Part shown: positions 56,344-64,000 of the stretch, piece by piece | How the letters are laid out: every line of letters begins with the position of its first letter | Position numbering within the stretch: the first letter of the stretch is position 1 | DNA from: Legionella cherrii | GTDB lineage: Bacteria > Pseudomonadota > Gammaproteobacteria > Legionellales > Legionellaceae | Direction of reading: 5' to 3' | Assembly: GCF_900635815.1 (NCBI RefSeq) | Contig: NZ_LR134173.1 | Span: 409,501 to 473,500 of the forward strand | Length of the DNA stretch: 64,000 nt | Translations under genes and position numbers: made by a program | The notes under the pieces: model-generated | Told to the model about the DNA's origin: nothing | Databases searched by the model: none | What the model saw: the letters and a program-made list of their open reading frames with translations, nothing else

Positions 56344-57711
56344 TTAAGTGATTCTTGAATGTTTTTGCGCATCGCTTTTAAAAAAGCGATCAAAATAGCT
56401 GCTCACCACTCGGGTTATCTGTCTTGCTTTAGGGTGGACTTGAATGACGTCATTGTTAACTAGCACCAGCCCATCTTTGACTAAATGATCTAGCGAGCGA
56501 AGCTCATTAGCAAAATAATCCTGCGGATAATGAAACTCAGTACATTTTTTTTTAAGATCCACTTCCAGATAACACATAATATCGTTAATAATCGATTTTC
56601 TTAATTGATCTTCTACTGAAATTTCTATTCCGCGCACAATGGGTAAGACCTGATTTAAAATATCGTTTTTATATTGCCTTAGCTCCGAGGTATTTTGCAC
56701 ATACCGATTGCGGAGCTGACTGATGGATGAAGTCCCCAGCCCAATCAAATGCGAGGCACTCTCAACACTGTATCCTTGAAAATTTCTTTTGAGGCTTTTT
56801 GCACTTAACGCGAGTGCCATAGAGTCTGTGGGTTTAGCAAAATGATCTAACCCAACAGGTACATACCCTTTTTGTTTTAACAGTTCGGAAGCCAAAGCAA
56901 ACATCTCTATTCGCTCCGCAGCATTGGGGAGATCCTTTTCCTGAATCAGTTGCATGTGTTTTTTCATCCAATGGACATGGGCGTAGGCAAAAAAAGCGAT
57001 CCTGTCTGGATCTAATAAGGTAACAGCTTCTATATTATTTTTAATACTTAATCTGGTTTGTTTGGGTAATCCATAAATCAAATCAAGGTTTATATTGTTC
57101 ATGCCGTACTGCTTAAAAAGATTGACGCATGATTGAACCAATTCGAATGGTTGCACTCGATTGATCGCCAACTGCACCTCGGGATTAAAATCTTGGGCAC
57201 CAATACTGATTCGGTTCACGAGGGCGGTAGCATAAGCGTTTATTTTTTCTTCATTGACTGTACGAGGGTCGACTTCTATCGCGATTTCTGCATGAGGAGC
57301 TACATTAAAGGCTTCACGAAGAGTGTTCATTAAATGCAAAAATAACTGCGGGGGTAAGATCGTTGGTGAGCCGCCACCAAAATGAATATGAGTGACATAG
57401 GGGGTCTGGGGGGATAATCGTTTCGCAACCAATGCGATTTCTTGCGTCAATACTTTAATATATTCTTCAATAGAGTTTTTTTTGTTATTAATTTTCGTAT
57501 AGCATCCGCAATACCAACACAATTGTTGGCAGAATGGAATATGAACATATAAGGACAAAGTGTCCTGCTCCGGGATCTCACCAAGCCACTGCGAATAAGT
57601 TGCCGCGTTAATTTCCGTAGAAAAATGAGGGGCAGTTGGGTAGCTCGTATACCGTGGAAACTGCCCTTCGTAATTTAATATTAAGTGCTCAGATACATCA
57701 TTTAAAAACAT
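56344..57711 (-). CDS. hemN: Oxygen-independent coproporphyrinogen III oxidase
   Basis: This is a radical-SAM enzyme that decarboxylates coproporphyrinogen III to protoporphyrinogen IX without oxygen, for haem synthesis in low oxygen. The Fe-S loop is CQQLCWYCGC (Cys61, 65, 68 and 70). HFGGGSPTIL, EVDPRTV and NLDLIYGLP are typical HemN motifs. The protein has 455 residues. AAGG lies 7 bases before ATG 57711. It follows the cyd genes and a UbiH relic on the same strand, so it is likely part of a low-oxygen module. Confidence 0.95.
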   Translation of the reverse strand: MFLNDVSEHLILNYEGQFPRYTSYPTAPHFSTEINAATYSQWLGEIPEQDTLSLYVHIPFCQQLCWYCGCYTKINNKKNSIEEYIKVLTQEIALVAKRLSPQTPYVTHIHFGGGSPTILPPQLFLHLMNTLREAFNVAPHAEIAIEVDPRTVNEEKINAYATALVNRISIGAQDFNPEVQLAINRVQPFELVQSCVNLFKQYGMNNINLDLIYGLPKQTRLSIKNNIEAVTLLDPDRIAFFAYAHVHWMKKHMQLIQEKDLPNAAERIEMFALASELLKQKGYVPVGLDHFAKPTDSMALALSAKSLKRNFQGYSVESASHLIGLGTSSISQLRNRYVQNTSELRQYKNDILNQVLPIVRGIEISVEDQLRKSIINDIMCYLEVDLKKKCTEFHYPQDYFANELRSLDHLVKDGLVLVNNDVIQVHPKARQITRVVSSYFDRFFKSDAQKHSRIT

Positions 57712-57988
57712 GAACCAACCTTCTCAATAAGCGAGGTGATAGGGCTTGCCCTACCGGCCAAATAATCCATAATAATCCCTTTAAAAGGCAATAAATCCTG
57801 ATTAGCGAGCCTTAAGCTACACTGACTGAGCAGCTGGGCCACAAGCGAATCGTTAGTCAATAAACTGCTATCCAATTAGGTAACTTATCTATTAAGACTA
57901 TTAGCAAAGAAGTATGGGCAAGGGACGCTGCAAGGCTTAACCCAGTTGGACCTGCACCAATGGTGACAATATCTTTTTTTATATGCAT
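57702..57988 (-). pseudogene. UbiH-family FAD monooxygenase relic
   Basis: The 5' fragment (ATG 57988) reads MHIKKDIVTIGAGPTGLSLAASLAH, an intact FAD-binding start typical of UbiH/UbiF/VisC hydroxylases, then stops at about 57860. A second frame from about 57865 to 57702 (LTNDSLVAQLLSQ, then LPFKGIIMDYLAG) resembles the UbiH-family C-terminus. The middle of the gene, about 300 residues, is missing. So this is a deleted and frameshifted remnant between cydX and hemN. Confidence 0.7.
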
Positions 57989-58034
57989 TTTATGACTCCG
58001 TCCTTTCCCTTAATACCCGACCTAATTTGGATTC

Positions 58035-58136
58035 TTACGTTTTTTTATAGTCATCCCGTAGCTCCAGCCACATGGCATTTAATATGGCAAATGAACAAGC
58101 GAGTCCAGTTCCAAGAATCCAAGAGAAATACCACAT
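58035..58136 (-). CDS. cydX: CydX-like small subunit of cytochrome bd oxidase
   Basis: This is a 33-residue protein (MWYFSWILGTGLACSFAILN...). It matches CydX/YbgT, whose N-terminal MWYFAWILGT and LACSF motifs are diagnostic. It stabilises the CydAB haem centre as a single transmembrane helix. The track frame starts earlier at 58241, but ATG 58136 is the family start. It lies 16 bases after cydB. Confidence 0.9.
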   Translation of the reverse strand: MWYFSWILGTGLACSFAILNAMWLELRDDYKKT

Positions 58137-58152
58137 TTTTTTCTCCTTAGTT

Positions 58153-59283
58153 TTAGTATGAAGATATTTGTTCTTTAATTGTTTTTTCATTAACCTTTCC
58201 ACGTAGAACCCGATACACCCATCCGGTGTATGCAAGAACAATAGGAAGAAAAATTACAGTCGCAATGAGCATAATAAATAAAGTCGTTTGACTCGATGAA
58301 CTATCCCATACCATCAAACTGTATTTGGGATGAGTGGATGACGGCAGAATAAATGGAAACATACTTATGCCTACTGTGGCTATTAATGAGCCAACGCTGA
58401 GGCTACTTAAAATAAATGCAATCAAGGCCTTATTCGCTAGCAAGATAGCCACCCAGGCACAGAGAATACTTAAAAGCGGAACCAATTGCGAAATCGGCAT
58501 ATCACTATAGTTAATGAACCAAGCACCAATTTGCCGGCCTACCTCTTTGTGTAAAGGATTAGATGGGCCATCATGGAGCATGGGCTGGCTTAAGGTATAG
58601 CCATCAATGAAATGAGTCCAAAAGCCCATCAAGATGAATAACAGCGTCATCAAGAAAGCGGCATAACGCGCCCCTCTTCTTGCTTTTTGTTGCAATACAC
58701 CTTCTGTTTTTATCTGGAGAAAAAAAGCCCCCTGCATCGCAAGCATGAACACTGAAAGTACACCACAGCACAAGGCATAGGGATTAAGTAGCTGAAAAAA
58801 CGTCCCTGTATACATCACTCTTAGACTGTCATCATAATAAAAAGGAACGCCTTGTAAAACATTGCCTACCGCCACTCCAAAAATGAGCGCAGGCACAAAT
58901 CCGCCTATAAAAAGCAGCCCGTCCCAGATGGATCTCCAGAGAGAATTTTCCAGTTTAGACCGGTATTTAAATCCTACAGGTCTTAAAATTAATGACAGTA
59001 AGACAACCAGCATCGCTAAATAAAACCCGGAAAAGGAGAGTGCATAGAGATCTGGCCACGCTGCAAAAATTGCCCCGCCGCCCAGAATAAACCATACCTG
59101 ATTACCCTCCCAAGTAGGTCCCACTGTATTAATTAAAATACGACGTTCGGTGTCTGTTTTGGCAAACCAGGGTAACCACATGGCAACCCCCAGATCAAAC
59201 CCATCCATAATCGCAAAACCAATTAATAAAACGCCTAGTAATAGCCACCAAATTACTCTTAAGGTTTCATAATCTAAAATCAT
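58153..59283 (-). CDS. cydB: Cytochrome bd ubiquinol oxidase subunit II
   Basis: The start [33 protein letters not shown] matches CydB. GGAG lies 6 bases before ATG 59283; the longer frame starts at 59295. The protein has 376 residues and about eight or nine membrane helices. With CydA it forms the high-affinity oxygen reductase. It follows cydA after 78 bases. Confidence 0.95.
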   Translation of the reverse strand: MILDYETLRVIWWLLLGVLLIGFAIMDGFDLGVAMWLPWFAKTDTERRILINTVGPTWEGNQVWFILGGGAIFAAWPDLYALSFSGFYLAMLVVLLSLILRPVGFKYRSKLENSLWRSIWDGLLFIGGFVPALIFGVAVGNVLQGVPFYYDDSLRVMYTGTFFQLLNPYALCCGVLSVFMLAMQGAFFLQIKTEGVLQQKARRGARYAAFLMTLLFILMGFWTHFIDGYTLSQPMLHDGPSNPLHKEVGRQIGAWFINYSDMPISQLVPLLSILCAWVAILLANKALIAFILSSLSVGSLIATVGISMFPFILPSSTHPKYSLMVWDSSSSQTTLFIMLIATVIFLPIVLAYTGWVYRVLRGKVNEKTIKEQISSY

Positions 59284-59361
59284 TGTACACTCCATAATGA
59301 AGGTGGGTGATTCACTTTAATCTTCTCGAACCCTAATCGATAAAGAAAAAGATACAGATGT

Positions 59362-60894
59362 CTAATGGGCAAGCATCTCCTCTGGGCCCAATCGAATGTA
59401 CTTAACCATGAGGTACAGCTCTACGATTGCCAGCACGGTATAAAATAATACAAACCCAGTTAACGAAGTCAGGACTTGAGCGATTGATAAAGAAGAGGCG
59501 CCCATAAAGGTCGGCAACACCCCCTGAACAACCCAGGGCTGTCGCCCATACTCAGCAACTACCCAGCCCAATTCGGCCGCGATCCAAGGCAATGGTAAGG
59601 AATAAAATGCCATCCGATGGTACCATGGTGTAACATGCAGTTTATTTTTAGCTGAAAGGTAAAAACCTACAGCAAACAAAAAGATGAAATAAAAGCCACA
59701 AGCAACCATCACCCGGAATGAAAAAAAGAGGGGGGCTACCTTAGGTTTCAAGTCATTGGCGGCTTGATTAATTTGTTCTTCAGTTGCCTCAGAGGGATTT
59801 GCCGTATATTTTTTCAGCAAAAGGGCATAACCTAAGTTTTTAACATGGCTTTGTAAGTGCTCTTTCGCCGCTTTGTTATCAGGATCACGTTGTAAGCTGC
59901 CTAATGCATTATAGGCTAACAGGCCATCTTTAATCCGCTCCTTTCCATCCTCAATGAGCTCATTAATCCCTAATAAAGGAGTGTTCAATGAGCGGGTCGC
60001 AATAATTCCCAAAGCATATGGAATTTTAATAGCATATTTTGTAGTTTTTGTTTGCTCATCGGGAATACCCAAAAGAGTTAAGCTGGCGGGAGTCTTCTCG
60101 GTTTCCCACATCGATTCCATAGCAGCTACTTTCATTTTCTGATCGTCATTGGCAAGATAGCCGCTCTCATCACCAAGGACAACAACCGATAACGCCGAAG
60201 CTAAACCAAATGAGGCAGCAACAGTCATTGATCGTTTTGCGAAATCCTTGTTGCGATTTCTTAACAGGAAATAAGCGCTGATGGATAAAACAAAGATCGA
60301 ACCGGTAACATACCCAGCGCTAATGGTATGTACAAATTTTGCTTGTGCCACCGGATTAAATAAAATATCAAAAAAGCTGCTCACCTCCATGCGCATGGTT
60401 TGATAATCAAAATAAGCACCCACAGGATTTTGCATCCAGCCGTTTGCTATTAAAATCCATAACGCTGATAAATTAGTACCTAAAGCGAGTAACCAGGTAC
60501 ACACCAAGTGTTGAAATTTGGATAAGCGCTCCCAACCAAAGAAAAATAATCCTACAAAAGTTGCTTCCAGAAAGAATGCCATTAGTCCTTCTATGGCTAA
60601 TGGAGCACCAAATACATCCCCTACATAGCGCGAATAATAGGACCAGTTCGTTCCGAACTCAAATTCCATTGTTAAACCGGTAGCGACACCTAAAACAAAA
60701 TTTATTCCAAATAAAACGCCCCAATATTTAACCATTTGACGCCAAATTTCTTTACCGGTCATGACATACACGGTTTCCATAATTGCCAATAAGACAGAAA
60801 ATCCCAGGGTCAAAGGGACAAATAAAAAATGGTATAATGCAGTTAAAGCGAACTGTAATCGAGACAAATCAACTACATCAGTTGCAGGAATCAT
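59362..60894 (-). CDS. cydA: Cytochrome bd ubiquinol oxidase subunit I
   Basis: The protein has 510 residues. Haem ligands and family features include LYHFLFVPLTLG (His near residue 22), FVHTISAGYVTG (His), and GWVVAEYGRQPWVVQGVLPT. The Q-loop is present. CydA carries the haem b and d centres and oxidises ubiquinol. It is the first gene of cydA-cydB-cydX. An FNR-like box lies 77 bases upstream. Confidence 0.96.
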   Translation of the reverse strand: MIPATDVVDLSRLQFALTALYHFLFVPLTLGFSVLLAIMETVYVMTGKEIWRQMVKYWGVLFGINFVLGVATGLTMEFEFGTNWSYYSRYVGDVFGAPLAIEGLMAFFLEATFVGLFFFGWERLSKFQHLVCTWLLALGTNLSALWILIANGWMQNPVGAYFDYQTMRMEVSSFFDILFNPVAQAKFVHTISAGYVTGSIFVLSISAYFLLRNRNKDFAKRSMTVAASFGLASALSVVVLGDESGYLANDDQKMKVAAMESMWETEKTPASLTLLGIPDEQTKTTKYAIKIPYALGIIATRSLNTPLLGINELIEDGKERIKDGLLAYNALGSLQRDPDNKAAKEHLQSHVKNLGYALLLKKYTANPSEATEEQINQAANDLKPKVAPLFFSFRVMVACGFYFIFLFAVGFYLSAKNKLHVTPWYHRMAFYSLPLPWIAAELGWVVAEYGRQPWVVQGVLPTFMGASSLSIAQVLTSLTGFVLFYTVLAIVELYLMVKYIRLGPEEMLAH

Positions 60895-60970
60895 TTAATC
60901 ACCTCTTAATTACTTGCTGATTTTTTTATTCACTTTGCCGCATTGTATCTACGTTATCCGCTCAAAAGCC

Positions 60971-60984
60971 TTGATCTAGGTCAT
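60971..60984. promoter_or_regulatory. FNR-like box between cydA and the FNR gene
   Basis: TTGAT-CTAG-GTCAT matches TTGAT-N4-ATCAA at 8 of 10 positions. It lies 77 bases from the cydA start and 37 from the fnr-like gene start, between the two divergent genes. It could control either gene. Confidence 0.5.
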
Positions 60985-61020
60985 GGAAAAGTACAAAAAA
61001 GTCTCAAAACAAGATAAACT

Positions 61021-61749
61021 ATGTCATTTAGCAATCCGTACTCTCTGATGCGCGACACAGTTAATAAAACTCACTCCTGTTCCAACTGCGGATTTTTCCC
61101 TTTTTGTACTCTCGAAGAAGGCAGCCCTCACTGGATAAATCAAATTAGTTCGGCTGTAAAACAACAACATGTTCTTAAAAAGAGGCAGGCATTGTATTTT
61201 CCTCAAAATACATTTCACAGCCTTTATGCAATCAAATCAGGAAATTTAAAAACTTTTGAAGTGGATCGTGAAGGAAATGAATTAATTCGGGGTTTTTATT
61301 TTGCGGGAGAAATTCTAGGATTTGAAGCGATTGCCTCTGGTACTTATCTTTTCTCAGCGGTTGCCCTTTCTGAGACTGTTGTGTGCGAAATTCCCTATAA
61401 TCATTTTATTGGTTTATTGAATTCTAACTCCAGTCTGCAAAAACATATTTTGTATTTAATCAGTCAAAAATTAACGGTGGGTTCTTACTTAAATTTTGTC
61501 ACTGCAGAGCAACGTTTAGCCGCTTTTCTTATCGACTTGTTTAAACGGCTACATGGATGTGAACAACATATGGAATTGATTTTACCCATGTCTCGTCAGG
61601 ATATTGGAAACTACCTGGGATTAACAGCAGAAACAGTTAGCCGCTTATTTTCTCAGTTTAAAGAAAATAAAATAATCTCCATCGAACAGAAGAAAGTTCA
61701 ATTTCTGCAATTAGACCAGCTCAAGTTAATGGCCGGGATAGTGAATTAG
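61021..61749 (+). CDS. fnr: FNR-type oxygen-sensing transcriptional regulator
   Basis: The 242-residue protein has the FNR cysteines at exactly the E. coli positions: Cys20, Cys23 and Cys29 (CSNCGFFPFC) and Cys122 (VVCEIPYN). These should hold an oxygen-labile 4Fe-4S cluster. A cyclic-nucleotide-binding-like domain follows, and then a helix-turn-helix with ETVSRLFSQF, whose E-x-x-S-R pattern matches the TTGAT-reading contacts of FNR. It is divergent from cydA. An intact cysteine set makes it a true FNR rather than a CRP. Confidence 0.94.
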   Translation: MSFSNPYSLMRDTVNKTHSCSNCGFFPFCTLEEGSPHWINQISSAVKQQHVLKKRQALYFPQNTFHSLYAIKSGNLKTFEVDREGNELIRGFYFAGEILGFEAIASGTYLFSAVALSETVVCEIPYNHFIGLLNSNSSLQKHILYLISQKLTVGSYLNFVTAEQRLAAFLIDLFKRLHGCEQHMELILPMSRQDIGNYLGLTAETVSRLFSQFKENKIISIEQKKVQFLQLDQLKLMAGIVN

Positions 61750-61808
61750 TTCGTTTGGGTTTCTGTGCCCTATGCTTTTACCCAATTTGAAAATTTAATA
61801 ATCATTCC

Positions 61809-61822
61809 ATGATCTAAATCAA
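61809..61822. promoter_or_regulatory. FNR-like box upstream of the desaturase
   Basis: ATGAT-CTAA-ATCAA matches TTGAT-N4-ATCAA at 9 of 10 positions. It lies 96 bases upstream of the desaturase start at 61918. The FNR gene itself ends just before, so local regulation by FNR is likely. Confidence 0.6.
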
Positions 61823-61917
61823 GGTTTTCTGCTAAAAAATCATTTACAATATGCTCAAATAAAATCCGATTCGCAAGAAAGTATTGTGTATGTTGTAATC
61901 CTTCTTAAGGAGTATTT

Positions 61918-62989
61918 ATGAGCTTGATCCCCAAAAATTCATGGAAGGATGTGAAGTTAATAAAATCATCTGTTGCACGAACATTGATTCCTCCAGCATG
62001 TTATAACCGCTCTTATGTTAAAACATTTTTTTTGGTATTTTTTGGACTTATTTCTTTTCTTATTTGGATTGAGTCTTATTTTTTCATCGTTTAATTTGAA
62101 ACTGCAGCTGGTCGGAAGTTTAATTTCAGGACTCTCTACTGCGATGCTTTTTGTTTGGGCTCATGATGCAGCACATGGCGCACTTTTTAAAAACAGCAAA
62201 GTCGCTGAAGTCCTGGGAACCATAGCCATGCTCCCCTCTTTGAACGTGTATCGGATGTGGAGTTTTGGCCATAATAAAGTCCATCATGGGTTTGCTTCTT
62301 TTTCTCCTATCGATTGGATATGGCGCCCTTTAACCTCCGAGGAATATCGAGCACTCTCCGTAATGCAACGGGGGATGTATCGAATTGAACGTTGTTTCTT
62401 TACAAGCGCTTTTCATTATTTACGCAGGATTTGGTGGGAACAAATGCTGCGTTTCAACCCAGGTAAAAACAAAAAAGAACGAGGGTATTATAAAAAGGGA
62501 AAAATAATGGTGCTCTTATACGCACTTATCGTGTCAATTTTATCCTATTTTTTTGCCGGAGGGGTAATGGGGATAGTACTTTCCATTCTCATACCCTTTA
62601 TTGTTTTTAATTATTTTATTGCCATTATCGTCTATTTACATCATACCCATCCTAATATTCCCTTTTTTGATGTGAAAAACGAGTGGTCTCATTCTATCGG
62701 TGCTTTATATTGCAGTACCATTATCCATTGCTCCAAAATATCAAGGCTCTTACTGCACAATATCATGATCCATGTTCCGCATCATTTGGATCCGCGTATT
62801 CCATTTTATAATTTACCCCAGGCACATCATGCTTTAAAAGAAAAATATGGAATCTATTTTCATGAGTATCGTTTTAAATTGAGTCACGTGCTGAGTATTT
62901 TTAAACAATGTAAACTTTATGATTTCGAGAAAAAGTTATGGATGACGTTTAAGGAGGTGATGCAACCGGATGAAGCTAAAGCCATTTAG
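61918..62989 (+). CDS. Membrane fatty acid desaturase, apparent frameshift near the N-terminus
   Basis: ATG 61918 has AAGGAG upstream and begins MSLIPKNSWKDVKLIKSSVA. After codon ~36 the frame is lost in a run of eight T (62026-62033). The rest of the protein continues in another frame (the frame opening at 62015). With seven T the two parts join smoothly as ...TFFWYFLDLFLF. The body carries the desaturase histidine boxes HDAAHG, HNKVHH and HHLD with hydrophobic segments between. It would introduce a double bond into fatty acyl chains. The break may be a sequencing error, a true mutation or a phase-variable tract. An FNR-like box lies upstream. Confidence 0.8.
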
Positions 62990-63042
62990 ATACCTCAGAA
63001 AAGTTGAGATCTTAGAACGCGCTATTTGCCCATAGCGGTTCT

Positions 63043-64000
63043 TCAAAACCCTTTTAGAGTATTCGATGATTCTGGGTCAGGAGACTCAGAATCGATTGAT
63101 GTCGACACCTGTGCACCAGCGGCAGTTTGAGGTCCTGCGTCATATTTTTTGACTTGTCGCCAATGAGTAGGCTCTCCTTGTTGAAAAGTTCTACTGAAAA
63201 TACTTCCCTCATATCGATTTGCAGAATTTTTCTCAAAATGTAGTTTTAAAATTGATTTATATTTCACTAGCGACGCATGTTTATCATCACACTGCTCAAT
63301 TTCTTGCACTATGGCGGTTTTTATTTGTTCCCATAATTCCTTGTTTTCTCCCTCTCGCGCTCTGAGCATCATATCTTTTAATTGGGCCGGATTATTAAAT
63401 GGAATATCTTCCTGTGCCAATTTAAACGACATATCCTTCACTTGGGAAAAGTCTTTATCGAAATGGATTTTCTCCAGGCGTTGAATGTCCTTTTGTAACT
63501 TATCCCATCGTTGCTTATCACCGCGTAAACGCGCCAAATGAAGCAAATAGCTCAGTTGAGATAGATTGGTGGGGGTATCGCTGTAATTGACACAAGCCTC
63601 TTTTGAATTTAAGTTCCCTTTAGCAATGAGACCATGGCAATTTATAAATTCGCCATATTTACCATTAAAATTTATCCCGAAACTAAAACCTGACTCGTCT
63701 AAATTTCGACCATTCCCTTGACAAAGATGCAGATTAGTCAGTTGGAATCCTAACTCGGTAAGTTGCTGATCAAGGACATCTAAAATTTCCATATCATCAT
63801 ACAAGCCGTTGGGATAGTGTGAACTGCTGAATCCTATTACCGCGTCAATTTCAGCACCCTTAGGCGCATGAGCCACCATTGCCATTATTACCTCTTTCCC
63901 CACTTCGGATTCTAAAGTAGCGCTCGAAATACCCCCTGGGAAATGAATCATAGACAGACGCTTAACTTCGTCATTCTCTTTAATAAAAAAAGCAAACGAA
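63043..64000 (-). CDS. Hypothetical protein, 5' truncated by window edge, possible effector
   Basis: The frame is open to the window edge (…FFIKENDEVKRLSM upstream of the ATG at 63951), so the gene starts beyond 64000. The visible ~318 residues begin near MIHFPGGISSATLESEVGKEVI. The middle is long and helical (LRGDKQRWDKLQKDIQRLEK), and the end is a Ser/Glu-rich tail (SESPDPESSNTLKGF). No enzyme motif is visible. A glutamate-rich terminus is common in Dot/Icm effectors, but this is weak evidence. Confidence 0.65.
   Translation of the reverse strand, partial: SFAFFIKENDEVKRLSMIHFPGGISSATLESEVGKEVIMAMVAHAPKGAEIDAVIGFSSSHYPNGLYDDMEILDVLDQQLTELGFQLTNLHLCQGNGRNLDESGFSFGINFNGKYGEFINCHGLIAKGNLNSKEACVNYSDTPTNLSQLSYLLHLARLRGDKQRWDKLQKDIQRLEKIHFDKDFSQVKDMSFKLAQEDIPFNNPAQLKDMMLRAREGENKELWEQIKTAIVQEIEQCDDKHASLVKYKSILKLHFEKNSANRYEGSIFSRTFQQGEPTHWRQVKKYDAGPQTAAGAQVSTSIDSESPDPESSNTLKGF

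Noticed and set aside
1..64000. CRISPR arrays, tRNA, rRNA and intact insertion sequences
   Set aside because: I looked for evenly spaced repeats, T-loop GTTCGAAT-type motifs and transposase motifs and saw none that held up.

Overview
The window looks like a Legionella chromosome, probably not L. pneumophila itself. It is AT-rich and densely coded. It holds housekeeping genes typical of gammaproteobacteria (typA-nadK-recN, fumC, kup, cydABX, an FNR regulator) interleaved with large eukaryotic-like or repeat-containing proteins that resemble Dot/Icm effectors: an SH2/F-box-like protein, an alpha/beta-hydrolase-like protein, and a HAD-like protein with helical repeats and a membrane hairpin. The species and all effector assignments are inference from sequence character; no database search was possible.

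Layout. 1-6.4 kb: the tail of an unknown gene, a secreted polysaccharide deacetylase, a frameshifted agmatinase, a secreted protein with a DTGS aspartyl-protease-like motif, and a triple-PAS diguanylate cyclase. 6.4-10.8 kb: typA-nadK-recN on the minus strand. 11.2-15.3 kb: small conserved genes, an EamA transporter with a histidine-rich tail, and a YffB/ArsC-like reductase. 15.5-18.2 kb: a large effector candidate. 18.9-21.5 kb: an outer-membrane barrel protein followed by a secreted eight-repeat Asp-box-like protein. 21.6-25.0 kb: fumC, a threonine/serine exporter-like permease and an exported nucleoside deaminase.

25.2-31.7 kb is the most notable metabolic region. A tightly coupled minus-strand operon encodes an isonitrile synthase (PvcA family), an Fe(II)/2-oxoglutarate oxygenase (PvcB-like), an FAD aromatic monooxygenase and an ATP-grasp ligase. 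A LysR regulator diverges from it. A diverged copy of the pvcA upstream region also lies upstream of a small secreted protein gene (30959-31441), which suggests one regulon.

32.1-39.0 kb: a TM2/zinc-ribbon protein, a SagB-type nitroreductase and three effector-like genes, including the SH2/F-box-like protein. 39.2-43.7 kb: GABA aminotransferase, aldehyde dehydrogenase and homospermidine synthase (polyamine and GABA metabolism, perhaps related to the broken agmatinase), then kup. 45.6-49.5 kb: three tandem glutamine-amidotransferase-like paralogs, two of them in a recent ~1.35 kb duplication that includes flanking sequence. 49.7-53.3 kb: a short-chain dehydrogenase divergent from a dipeptide epimerase-permease pair. 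53.3-56.0 kb: two unknown proteins.

56.3-63.0 kb is a low-oxygen module: hemN, a decayed UbiH-like relic, cydX, cydB, cydA, an FNR regulator with four cysteines at the E. coli positions, and a fatty-acid desaturase with an apparent frameshift in a T8 tract. FNR-like boxes lie on both sides of the regulator gene. The window ends inside an unknown minus-strand gene. I saw no rRNA, tRNA, CRISPR array or intact insertion sequence.
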